This document shows, piece after piece, positions 24,037 to 34,045 of a stretch of DNA of 64,000 bases. Numbering within the stretch: position 1 is the first letter of the stretch; every line of letters starts with the position of its first letter. The notes beneath the pieces are model-generated. The model had not been told where the DNA came from. It was given only the letters and a program-made list of their open reading frames with translations, and searched no databases. The position numbers were made by a program, and so were the translations under genes. Origin of the DNA: Pocillopora verrucosa (Eukaryota; Cnidaria; Anthozoa; Scleractinia; Pocilloporidae); NCBI RefSeq assembly GCF_036669915.1, contig NC_089319.1, positions 2,286,082-2,350,081 of the forward strand. The letters are read 5' to 3'.

Positions 24037-24711
24037 AAGTATAGGCAATAGAAGCAAAGCGCGCGCATCAACTGCAAAAATAATTTACTCAAAGCCTGCA
24101 AGTGACTTTGTGCGTTCGGTCAAAACAACCGTGTACGATCAAAACAATAATATACAATAGTATTTTGACATCTTCAAGGCGCAAAAAAGTTCAAAGTCCG
24201 GCTAAACAGTATAAGGAATTGTTCAGTCTGCGTCAGAATCACTTTCGATGAAATGGAATCATCGTTTCCGCGGTTTCACCATGTTTGTTTTTAATTTCAG
24301 CGTAGTATCGCTCGAACAGAGTGTTAAGCTGGGTCGGCTCGTAATTTTCGATTTCCTTGGCAATTCCCTTCTCTGAACACCACTTTTTCCAAACCGAAAA
24401 CCAAAGAGCAATGCTTTTTACAATGGTTTCGTTGTTAGAGCTGTTTTTCAGCTGCTGTATTGTTGTTGAGGTAGCGAAATAAACCTAAATAAATGCCGGC
24501 CATTGTTTTGCTCGCAAATTTTCAGCGCATCCAAATGTTGCGATATCCAAGGCCCGCACTCAATTGGCTATCTGTGAGTTTCTTTGTTTATTGACCAATC
24601 AGAATGTCTGGTTTGTTACATCTTTGCACTGAATTAACTCTCTTCTGCACTGAATTACCTGAAAACTGCATTTATCCTAACCAATCAGAATTGAGTGATT
24701 TTTTTATATTC
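24037..24711. mobile_element. Insertion of about 675 bp carrying a recombinase-like exon fragment
   Basis: Defined by comparison with the uninterrupted copy at 22050-22960. It has no obvious terminal inverted repeats and contains the exon-like frame at 24239-24484. Its right part holds the phrase CCAATCAGAATTG, which I associate with short coral repeats. Confidence 0.5.
24239..24484 (-). pseudogene. Exon-like fragment resembling the N-terminal part of Crypton-type tyrosine recombinases
   Basis: After an acceptor (TTTATTTAG, exon start 24484) the minus strand is open for 81 codons to a TGA at 24239-24241. The text has a run of aromatic and charged residues (ALWFSVWKKWCSEKG, then LNTLFERYYAEIKNKHG). 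The pattern of a tryptophan-rich helix followed by LxxLFxRYYxEI resembles the N-terminal SAM-like region of Crypton-derived recombinases. That family is recalled from pattern only, and no catalytic region is present. It may equally be another transposon-derived protein. Confidence 0.35.
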
Positions 24712-26151
24712 ATTATTAATGATAGAGGCATGAAACGTTTTACAGCACTTATGACCCTACGACTAACATTTTTTCATATAGGTCCAATCCAAGTAAACTT
24801 CTGGAGACGAGAACCACACATGTCAGAAATTCACTAACATGGCTAAGAATGAAAATCCTCTTAAATGACAAATGCTTTCCAACATAGCCCATGAGTCATT
24901 TTCTAACCATTTGTATTCATCTTATCCCATCATGAGACTATCTTTGATATTTATCACAATATTTGGGTACCCTGTGGTCAAATATCGATGATGAATGGTG
25001 TGTGAAATATAAGAAAACAATTGTAGCGATACGAAACAACATGGCTCTGAAGTCCCGCTCATGGGTCACAAAGCTTAAGAGTAAATGTCAATAAAAATCA
25101 CAGATTATCGAAAAAGTCGCGGACACGGTCGAAAATCGATTTGGTTCATTTTTTGCCTGTGGGTAGTCTTATCTAGTAAACAAAAGGAAATGGGGTTAGA
25201 TTTTTGAAATATGCACTTTAGCGGGAATAATTTGCTTTAACATTTCCGGGGTTAAATAGCTCAAATTTCACCAAGCGCGATCCTGAAATTATGCACTTTT
25301 CGAGCACTTGTCGTGCTAACAAAAATGTAACGGAAGAACTTTTCTAGTTATAGAAATATTGAGTTGGACTTGCATTATCGAGGCAAAGTGACAGTTTTTG
25401 TCACATGTTATTCTTGGCGGAGCTACGTCCCTATTAAGAGACGACATCTTCGGCCTTTTGAAATTAAGGCAAAGGTGGCCTAGAATAGCTTGGCAAAAAT
25501 ACATGTGGTAGTGTCTCAAAGTTTACAATAACACTACCAAGAAGCCTTGAAAGATAGTTCTTTACGATTTGGGTTTTATTTCTTTGGGACCTTTGACTAT
25601 CAAAAGATGACCACCAGCCGAATTTCGGTTAAATTACTATGACGCCATAATGAGATGCATAATAACAAAATTAAATGCGTTGGACACAAATAACTGTTTT
25701 GGTCAGTTATGTCTTCACACTAAATGACTAGAAACATATTAAAATGTCTATAACTACACTTATCTACGGAGACAGGAGAAACAATTTTCGACTTTGCTAC
25801 CCTGAGAATCACGCCATAATTCTGCATAATCTATCACACAACAGGTTAAACAGTTGAATTGCACTCAACAGGTTAAATGTGGCTCAAAGCCGTTAGTTTA
25901 CGTTTACTTCTCATCCGGTGAACATGGATTCGAGCATTTGCATCCCCTCTGCGCCTTCTACACTCGCCAGTTTCGAATATACTGAAAATCGTCCAACACA
26001 AAGGTAAGAAGGTTTCACAAGCAGTGGTGGGCTCGAGTGACTGAAATCCGATATGTAGGACTCTGCTGTCACGCAACGCCTTCTTGTAAATAATACACGC
26101 ACCGCTTTTATGATCAGCGGATCAGTTACTCGTAAAACGTTCAGTGCTCAG

Positions 26152-29100
26152 TTACTTGGAAGAGCAGGTACACTCTTGGACTAATTGTGTGAGTCGTGCG
26201 ATGAATGGCTTTTTCCTCTTTTGAGGTGAAATGTCAGAAATATCCAGCCCAAGGTCGACGCACGTGTCTCTTAGCCTATCCACTCTTAAAGTTGTGATTG
26301 TACGTTTTTGTACAAGTTCGCAGATGTTAAGATCGAAAGATACAATCGGATGCTGAATAGCCACATCTCTCATCACATTTGCACACACTGCAGATAGATG
26401 CTTCTCAGCTTCGGCGGAGATTTCGTCCTCGTCGACGCTCCCCATATCCACTTCTGAGACTTCACTAGCTTTTGCTTCGTTATCGGCGGCTGTAACTTCT
26501 AATCGCTTCTTTCCTGAAAGACGGCTGAAGAAGCCACTAATCTGCTGCGACGTAAGGACTTCATAAGGTTGAAATCGGCGTTCCCCCGCTTGGTCTCTTG
26601 CTAGGCTCATGGTTTTCGAAACTTCCTGTGGATCGCTTTTCCGTCCACTATACTCCCCTTTTTGAAATTGGTCAGTTAAGAATTCGGTCTGTTCCTTTGT
26701 AAAACGCACCTTTTTCTTAATTTTCTTCAGGGCCCAACCCATTGGAAGAGGAGGCAAGCCGTCACGCTTTGATTGTGCAGCAATTTGAACGCTTGGTATT
26801 CGACTGCGTCCCTCCGTCAGCTTGGAAGAATATTCTCTTTTAGCTTTATCGTAGAGAGTTTCCTGTTCGAGCATCATTTGGTGTTTTCCAGTATCTAGGT
26901 GTGTCTGGAGGTTTGCAAAGCGACTGTATGCTTTTACACATCCTTCTTCTGGACACGGGAAAAGCATGTCATCTGGCTTATATTCCCCAATACAGCGTCG
27001 ATCTTGGTTTTCGCTTTCAGTTGAGAAATCTGTTTTGACAGAGCTTTTCTTAATATGTCGGTGTCCCACAATCTTGAACGTCGGTGAACCACTTGGATTT
27101 GGCGATAGCGGGTCTAGGATTTCCAATTTTTCGGGCTGCTTCATGACTCCTTCGAACTTGGCCCATGGCACTACTTTACCGGAACCCACATTGAATGCTC
27201 TCCACACTCGTACGCCACTTTCATCGTACTCAAAATTGTTGAGTAAGCTTATGCCATCCCATTTGATATTAAAGGTGCATGACGGTTTGGCAGTAACATA
27301 ACTTGCTTTCACTCCTGTGGTTCCTTGGCCAGATTCAATGGCTGTTTTGAACTGTAGAGCGTTGATGACATCATTGCCTTCGTTTACGTACCTTCCAACG
27401 TCTCCCTTGATTGTTGCCGCTTTGCGATCACATACCCCCTTTCCACCTTGAGGGTCCGAAAAGTCGTTTCTTACAACAGCCACTCCCACGGCATCACCGG
27501 CCAGCTTAGCTGAGATGATTGAATTTCCGCTGTGATAACAGCCAGCGTTATCTTGTTTGTAATAAGCCATTTCCAGCTCTGGAATTTCCTTTTTCAGGGT
27601 AGTGAGGCAGTCAAGCATTATCAAAGCCACAGTCACACTGTCTTGGGCGCAGCTTTGGAATACGTGAACAAGTGTTTGCGATTCAAAGTGCTCAGAATCC
27701 TCTGACCGTCTTATGGCAACGCTAATGTGCCATGGCAATCCTCGCTTCGCAAACCAATCTGACTGTGCCTCTCGATATTTTCGGGGCATATATTTCATTG
27801 CCCAGTCCTGGACTAACAGCACCGATCGGCTGTCGAGTTTGGCTAAAACTGAATGCTTTGCCTCAGCTTGGTGGACTGAACGTAGCTGATGGGCTTTCCA
27901 GCTGATGATATCATCCCTTGCCTGTTTAATGGTATGCAGCATGTCAGCTTGATCTTCTGCTGACGAGAGCGCACTTGAACACTCATCTTCTATGGTACAC
28001 AATACTTCTTGTAAGTCATAACACTGTTCACATGACTCATTGTGGAGATGGTCGCAGGAGCCCCGAAATTCAGCATTGCTTGGGTCACTTAGCGCGAAAA
28101 TTCGACAATGATCGGGAACCTCACAGGCCTCCACTGCATGTACCTAAAATAAAAAGTAAAATGACGAGCGCGTGATGCAGTGTATAGTTGCAAAGCAACG
28201 CATGCGCATATGATCGACATTTCAAAAAGATTACTTAACCGATTCTCAGCGTTGTATACATGTGTGTAAGCGTATTACAGTGAATTTTAAACTGTTGTTT
28301 CATAAATTAAGCATAAAGAAGACTTGGAGGGAAAGAAAGAGGTAGCCGTGAATCATAGTAAGAAGTTTACTGCATTTGCAAAGGCAACGCATAATTATAA
28401 AATATGCACCCACTTTGTAGTCGCCCTTTAGGTACTGCTTCGACAAACGAAGTTGCTGCTTAATTTCCCTCGCCCATTGCTGAGTCTTGCCACAGTCAAC
28501 AAGCTTATCTACGAGTTTTTCTAAAGCATCAAATGCTTCCACCCCTGATGCTGAAAAGTTATCAAGTCCTTGCAGAGACTTCCGAACAGATGAAGAACAC
28601 ACGGCCAAAACTCTCTGTAGCGTTCTCTTACTCATAGGCTCAAAGTTGGTTTCACAGCAGTATTGTTGATACTGCTGAACAATACGCTCTGGTATCATTG
28701 TTCTGATAACATTGGGTGTTTTTATGATCTCGCCAGTCGACAATTTCAGAAGTTTTTTCCCGAAAGGAACATCTTGAATAACGTGTGGACTTGTTATAAA
28801 AGAAACAAAATGTTCTAATTTTACAGGTTCAATTCTCATTCTCCTTTTCTCCTGGTTTGGAAGAGGAGCAGCTCTTCCATGTATCAGCCTGTGGCGTCGG
28901 GCAATGTTGTAGCGATAGCTAGTAACGGTTGGAATAAACTCCCTCATCTCCTTAAGGGATAACTTGTCTGCCATCAAAGAATGTATTTGCCGTCTGGTGC
29001 TCCAATGTTGTGCGTTCAAGTAGCTTTCAGCAAATGCATTAAGAAGGTCCGTCTCTTTTTCACTTCTGCCCTCGACCACAACCTGACTCTCGTTACATAC

Positions 29101-29484
29101 AGCGTAACGATCACAAAGCTCCGTCCACAGTTCTTGCGAATTTTCAGGTGCCAGGACATCCAGCATTGCAGAAATACATTGTTGAGCTTTCCGTAGGTAT
29201 CTACGTTTAGTACGCTCGTGCGCTGTATTCCACGGCACTGATAACGTGTGACGTACTGGACTGACGTCTCGAAGGTGTAAGAAGCGATTTAGCTGCACCT
29301 GGGACTCGTTGTCTAGACTCGAGCTTTCATCACTCTCTTCGCAATCTTCTTGCGGAACAAATAGGCTCTGCCGTTTGGATGTGAAACCTTCTGGTAATGT
29401 TTCATCACCAACAGTGACAGCACAAGTGGCAGGAATATCAGAGTCACTCCCTTGTTCATCAACCTGACGAAAAAGTGAACACAT
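26152..29484 (-). CDS. Two-exon gene, C2H2 zinc finger protein with transposase-like (RNase-H-fold) region
   Basis: Exon 1 is 28414-29484 and exon 2 is 26152-28143. The donor (TACAAA then GTGGGT) and acceptor (TTTTATTTTAG) join in frame to about 1,020 aa. The frame is open back to 29523, but the first ATG is at 29482-29484. Exon 1 begins with an acidic serine-rich stretch, then a helical region ending MIPERIVQQYQQYCCE. In exon 2, cysteine/histidine-rich text (CEVPDHC, CDHLHNESCEQC) precedes LLVQDWAMKYMP (27790-27815), YKQDNAGCYHSG (27530-27560) and SDPQGGKGVCDRKAA with NEGND downstream (about 27370-27440). The two aspartates and the later glutamate could form a DDE-type site (inference). A C2H2 finger (CPEEGC to HLDTGKH) lies at about 26880-26957. 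The C-terminal VRFTKEQTEFL to LTSQQISGFFSRL segment may be a helix-turn-helix. The frame is intact over 1,000 codons, which suggests recent activity or domestication. Confidence 0.7.
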
Positions 29485-29539
29485 TGCTTTGGATGGCTTC
29501 AAAATGAGATCAACCGTATACACGCGCGGGGTGTCGCAT

Positions 29540-30544
29540 GCAAGGCGGAAGTTTATAGTCGATGATTATTTTCACCTTATAATATAACTGACTAATAACC
29601 TATTCTGATATCTTTATCCAATTACTTCTCAGTATTATTTTCCATTTGGAGCATTTCGAAAAAAAAATGTGGAGAAGCCATATAATAATTTAAAACCTTT
29701 ATTATTTGGACATATCCTGGAGTGTGAAATGCTATCTGGGTAGGGCACGCCTATCCAATTCTTGTGCCATGTATGGTTTTGCCAAGTCGTTGACGGGCGC
29801 AATGGCGGCGTTTGAGCATGCGCATGCAAGTTAGCCTGGACACGCCCTTCTCCCACCTGGGTTGAATCCCTAGGCATGAAAAGGGCGGAGAAGGGAGAAT
29901 TCAGAGAATGCGTTAAGGTTTTCCATTTTTATTAATTATATTGGATGGAAATTCTTCATAACACTTTGAAGAAACTCACCAAGGTTAGACCACTTAGACC
30001 TTCTGTGATGTTTTCCACACCTCCTGTGGCCTCCAAGCTCTGCGACTGTAACTGATTTTTTATTTTTGCTAGGGACTGTCGACATCGCACACAAATTCCT
30101 TTAATATTTTGAGAGAAAGAATTAATTTATACTTTTAACCTTGCACATCCTCCTTGAACAAATAGCTCTGCATGTGGCAAAGAAAAAAACTAGGCAAAAG
30201 CCCCACAAATCCCAAACTGATGACGCATTCTGTAGTTAACCTTGTCACGAGTCAGTATTTTACATTCCGTTCCTTTTTTGTCGGCATTTTTAAAAGGAAT
30301 TCTAATATCTGTGAAGATTTCAATTAGAGCGTTCTCCACGCCACTAATTAATTTTGACAGGAGCCATCACTGGTTTTGAACAAATTTTGAAAGAGACGAA
30401 AATGTTGAGTGAACGCCAGTGTTTTCCGACGTAAAAATATTTGCAAAAATCCTGAAAAGACATGAAAATAAATTTCCTGTCAAACTTGGCGACTGTTTTA
30501 CGCGACAGTGAAGTGGTTTGAGTGGTAGTTCATGCAAAGACGGC
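29540..30544. other. Upstream flank of the zinc finger gene, no other gene seen
   Basis: Only short frames without motifs. The region between the first ATG and the inner right inverted repeat would hold the promoter and any non-coding first exon. None can be pinpointed. Confidence 0.4.
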
Positions 30545-31059
30545 CTGAAAACTGCATAATTTAGAGCTCGCACGCACTCATTTTCGATCATGCAATTAGT
30601 AACGGTTTATTTTCGTTAAAATGAATATTTACACAAACTAACCTCACATCACTTTAAGTAATACCTATAGCTACCTGTAAACAAAAAAATGAGACAAAAC
30701 GATTTTTGACCGTGTCCGTGATTTTAAAATTTTTCTTTGATTTTTAGAGACATTCACTCTTAAGTTTTAACATCAGGGCCGATGAATCGTACAGCTTTCA
30801 AGATGGAACACTGTCTTTTATTCATTCATTCAGAATGTTCAGAGACATGTGTGTCCTTCTATTCACGCATCCAGGTTGTCAAAACTGTTCACAATGTTAC
30901 AAAAATCGGTGAGGAACAGCACAACTCGTTTAATTGTCAATCAGCGGTTCGTCGAGAGAAGCAAGCCTGTTACACAACCTCTCAAGAAGAATAATCTTCC
31001 CACTTTCACTTCGACGAACAAGAAGACAGTTTCAAAAAAAAAGGCGAAAATAGGAGTTT

Positions 31060-32130
31060 TGAAGGAAGACTGTGCTTTATTTTTGCGGCTTTACATAGCA
31101 AAGGAGTCAAATATAATCTTAAATCGTAACAAGAAAATCGCAGAGGAAGTTTTACCAGAAAGCCAGTGTGGCTTCAGGGCAGGCAGATCTACTATCTATG
31201 TGATATTCACATTACGACAATTACAAGAAAAAGCAATTGAAAAAATCAGCCCCCCTACATGATTTTTGTTGACAATTCCAAGGCCTTCGACACGGTTGAT
31301 CGGAAGACACTTTGGAAAGTTCGGAAGCTATATGGTCGCCCTTAGAAAGTAGTGCAGATCATCAAGCCCTTCCATGAGGGAATGGCAGGTGCTGTTAGGA
31401 TCGCCGGAGACACAGGTGAACCCCTTCACTATCAATCACGGTGTCAAGCAAGGCTGTGTACTGACACCAACCCTCTTTTCTCTCTATCTTGCGGCTGTCC
31501 TAGAATCAATGTGTACCAACCTCAATTCAGGAGTGTTCATCAAGACAAGAACAGATGGTAAACTTTTCAACCTTGCCAGACTCAGAGCTTCTGCTAAAAC
31601 AAGGGAAATCTGTGTAAGGGAGTTATTATTTGCCGATGATTCTGCCCTTGTTGCAACAAATCCTACTGTCATCCAAGAAATTGCAGACAGGCTCTCCTGT
31701 GCCGCTCGCCACTTTGGCATGAAAATAAATGTGTCTAAAACAGGACTGCTCTATCAACCGGTCATGTGTGTCGTATGTCTGACAACAGAATCCCCAAATA
31801 TGTGTTTTATGGAGAATTCAGCTCTGGAGGGAGAAAACGCGGTGGACAAAAACTGCGCTTCAAAGATGCATTGAAGAGATACACGAAGAATGTGGGAGGA
31901 AGAAGCAATGGACAAAAAGAAGTGGTGATCAATGGTCCATTAAAGCATTGCCGCTGTCGAACGGAATCGTTTCAAGAAATATCAAGCAGCTCACAACAGG
32001 AGGCTCACACCAACAACTGATGGTCTTAAATGCAACCGTTGCACGCTGGATTTGTAGCGCATCAACGCTCCTACAGCACGTAACCGTTTCTCAGTCAACA
32101 TCGCCTGCAGTGGACTGCCGCCGCCGATGA
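31060..32130 (+). pseudogene. Decayed LINE (non-LTR retrotransposon) reverse transcriptase and C-terminal region
   Basis: Reverse transcriptase blocks appear in order: LPESQCGFRAGRSTI, then FVDNSKAFDTVDRKTLW, then INHGVKQGCVLTPTLFSLYL, then the catalytic LLFADDSALVA. They are split by a stop after about 31343 (YGRP then TAG) and by frame changes near 31250 and 31390. Soon after KINVSKTGL the text jumps to a C-terminal segment ([16 protein letters not shown], then LKCNRCTL in another frame). The middle of the normal protein is therefore missing. It is clearly inactive and lies between the inner and outer right inverted repeats of the candidate transposon. Confidence 0.85.
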
Positions 32131-32136
32131 AATAGC

Positions 32137-32370
32137 GTGTCAATTCATGATGGAAACTTGAAAGACTTCTTCAAGTATGAGAACCAACCATGGCCGCCAT
32201 CACTTTCGCATCTTGGACAGCTTAGAGGAGGACAGAAGGCAGACTTGGTGAAGTGTTTGCCCAACGCATCAGCACAGATCGCAACTCAACCAGTAGCTGA
32301 TGCAGTTATTCTTGATGGAGCTGTTGATGTGCATATGCTACAGCCAAGAACAGCATGCACCTTTGACTAA
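32137..32370 (+). pseudogene. Fragment of a transposon-associated open frame, unidentified
   Basis: The frame ends with GQKADLVKCL and then VILDGAVDVHMLQP before a stop. This resembles a motif I associate with repetitive uncharacterised proteins in cnidarian genomes. It has no defined start and overlaps the end of the decayed LINE. Function unknown. Confidence 0.25.
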
Positions 32371-32685
32371 TAGTCACGTAATGGTATAAGATGAATACGA
32401 TTGGATAGAAAATGACTCAGTGGTTATGTTTGAAAGCTTTTGTCGCAAATTTCCCCAAGCAATGTCTTTTAAGAGGATTATTTTTTCCTAGCCTTGTTGT
32501 CATGTTAGCAAATTTCTGCCATGCCTGGCTCTCGTCTCCAGAAGTTAATTTGGATCGGCCCTGTATCAGGAAATGTTAGTCTTATGGTAATAAGTGTTGT
32601 GGCAAAGATTCAGGCTCTTATCGTTAATTTGAACAGTTTTGGTCGACAACCTTTAGACTATAAAGGAAGTGGGAGAGTAAAGCAG

Positions 32686-33960
32686 GTAATTTAGTGTTAA
32701 CAAATGATTTGAAAACGTAAATTGGCCACCGTAATGAGTTCAAAGGCTGACGTTTCGACCGTTAGCCCCTCTTCTCATTATTATTCCGGTTGTCAAGTGG
32801 TGTTCCCTCATAGGTCCTCATTGATCGGCTGTTGTGTTGTTTGATCGTGGGTATCCAAGCTACAGGAATTGATCTCCCTGTTTCACCGGTATACACATTG
32901 TCGCATTCGCATGGGATCTTGTAAACGACACCGTCTCCTTTTGTTGCCTTGATGTTGTAGGCAGCGGCGAAAAACCTCTGATACACCATTTATGTTAGGG
33001 AGAACGGCAATAGATTCAAATTCCTGCGCGGGTTCTTTGCTGGCTGTTACCCTCGCTGTCTTTACGAGTTTTCGTACAAATGAAGAAGGATAACCATTAG
33101 AAATAAGTACAGATGACAAGTGTCTCTTTTTCTCAGAGATAACTGACGCTTTCGTTGTGAGGCGTTTGGCACGGTCATATAGACACTTAACAGTAGCACG
33201 CTTTACTGACTGAGGGTGGTGTGAATCATAGGCTATGTACTGGTTAATGTGGGTGGGTTTTCTGTAGACAGTAGTAGTGACAAGACCGTTTGAGTCCCTT
33301 GTAACTGTTATGTCGAGAAAAGGAATGGTGTTATCTTTCTTGATTTCCATGGTAAAACGAATAGTAGACTGTTGACAGTTTAGATGTTGTAAAAAGTCGT
33401 CGACATGGTCCCGGTCTGAGACTGGGAAAGTGTCATCTACATATCGTTTCCAGATCTTAGGTTTGCAAGTCGCATTTGTTATCGCATGTTCCTCAAATTC
33501 TTCCATGTAGATGTTAGCTATTACTGCGGAAACAAGCAGGGCTTCCCATAGCTGTTCCGTCTTGCTGTTCATAAATTGACCCGTTGTATTGGAAATATGT
33601 CGATCTTCAGACGAAATTCAAATGGTGGGCAATTTGTGTGGGTGTTAAGTTTGTGCGGTGAGCAAGATCGTCGTTGTTCTCTACTTCTCGCAATGCAGGT
33701 TGAACTGCACCCTCGATAGTGCATTTTTAAACAAAGATTCCACGTCAAAAGGTACCATGAGCTCGTTATCGTGTACTTTCTCATGACTGATAGTTGACAC
33801 GAAGTGCATAGAGTTAATAACTGAGTAGTCTGACTTGCCTGTCAAGGGGGACAGGATATTGGCTATGAAGACGCACAGTATTGCAGTCGAAACGTCGCGA
33901 TCAACATCCAAAGTGACTCCATAGTGAGACAAACGAATAAAGTTTATCTACTATCCTGCA
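32686..33960 (-). mobile_element. Decayed Penelope-like retroelement: reverse transcriptase plus GIY-YIG endonuclease
   Basis: Read on the minus strand, the text starts near 33930 with ANILSPLTGKSDYSVINS and PFDVESLFKNA. It then shifts frame and shows SAVIANIYMEEFEEHA, the catalytic WKRYVDDTF, IPFLDITVTR, VYRKPTHINQYI and the C-terminal half of the reverse transcriptase. Another frame shift near 32990 leads to GDGVVYKIPCECDNVYTGETGRS, the GIY-YIG endonuclease core typical of Penelope-like elements. A frameshift also interrupts the GSPVSAV block near 33540. The low-coordinate end carries the terminal sequence also found at 14116 and 56892. The 5' part is missing. Confidence 0.9.
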
Positions 33961-34045
33961 CCACGATGAACAATAAACACATATTTTATTAAAAAGAAAG
34001 TCGTTCGCCAGATGTTTTTAAAAGTAAATTTTACTGTTAAAGTTT

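Larger units (their letters stand above)
23280..24940. repeat. Dispersed repeat, tandem copy 2, interrupted at 24037-24711
   Basis: Homologous to 22050-22960, but split by about 675 inserted bases after CGTTCAAAT. The homology resumes at ATTAATGATAGAGGCATG. The part from 24711 to 24940 has an inverted partner at 32371-32645. Confidence 0.7.
24711..32645. mobile_element. Candidate large DNA transposon with nested inverted repeats around a two-exon gene
   Basis: Two pairs of diverged inverted repeats lie in mirrored order. The outer pair is 24711-24940 with 32371-32645, and the inner pair 25073-25305 with 30545-30765. The inner arms share CTTAAGAGT, CGGACACGGTC, AAAATCG and AAATTATGCA in the same spacing. 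Between them lies the gene at 26152-29484. On the right, about 1.6 kb holding a decayed LINE separates inner from outer arm, against 133 bases on the left, so the LINE may have inserted later. No target duplication was identified. The alternative is coincidence of inverted dispersed repeats, since a piece of the outer arm also occurs alone at 22800-22920. Confidence 0.5.

Noticed and set aside
26966-27301. Plus-strand frame of 111 codons
   Set aside because: Antisense shadow of the C2H2/transposase-like gene.
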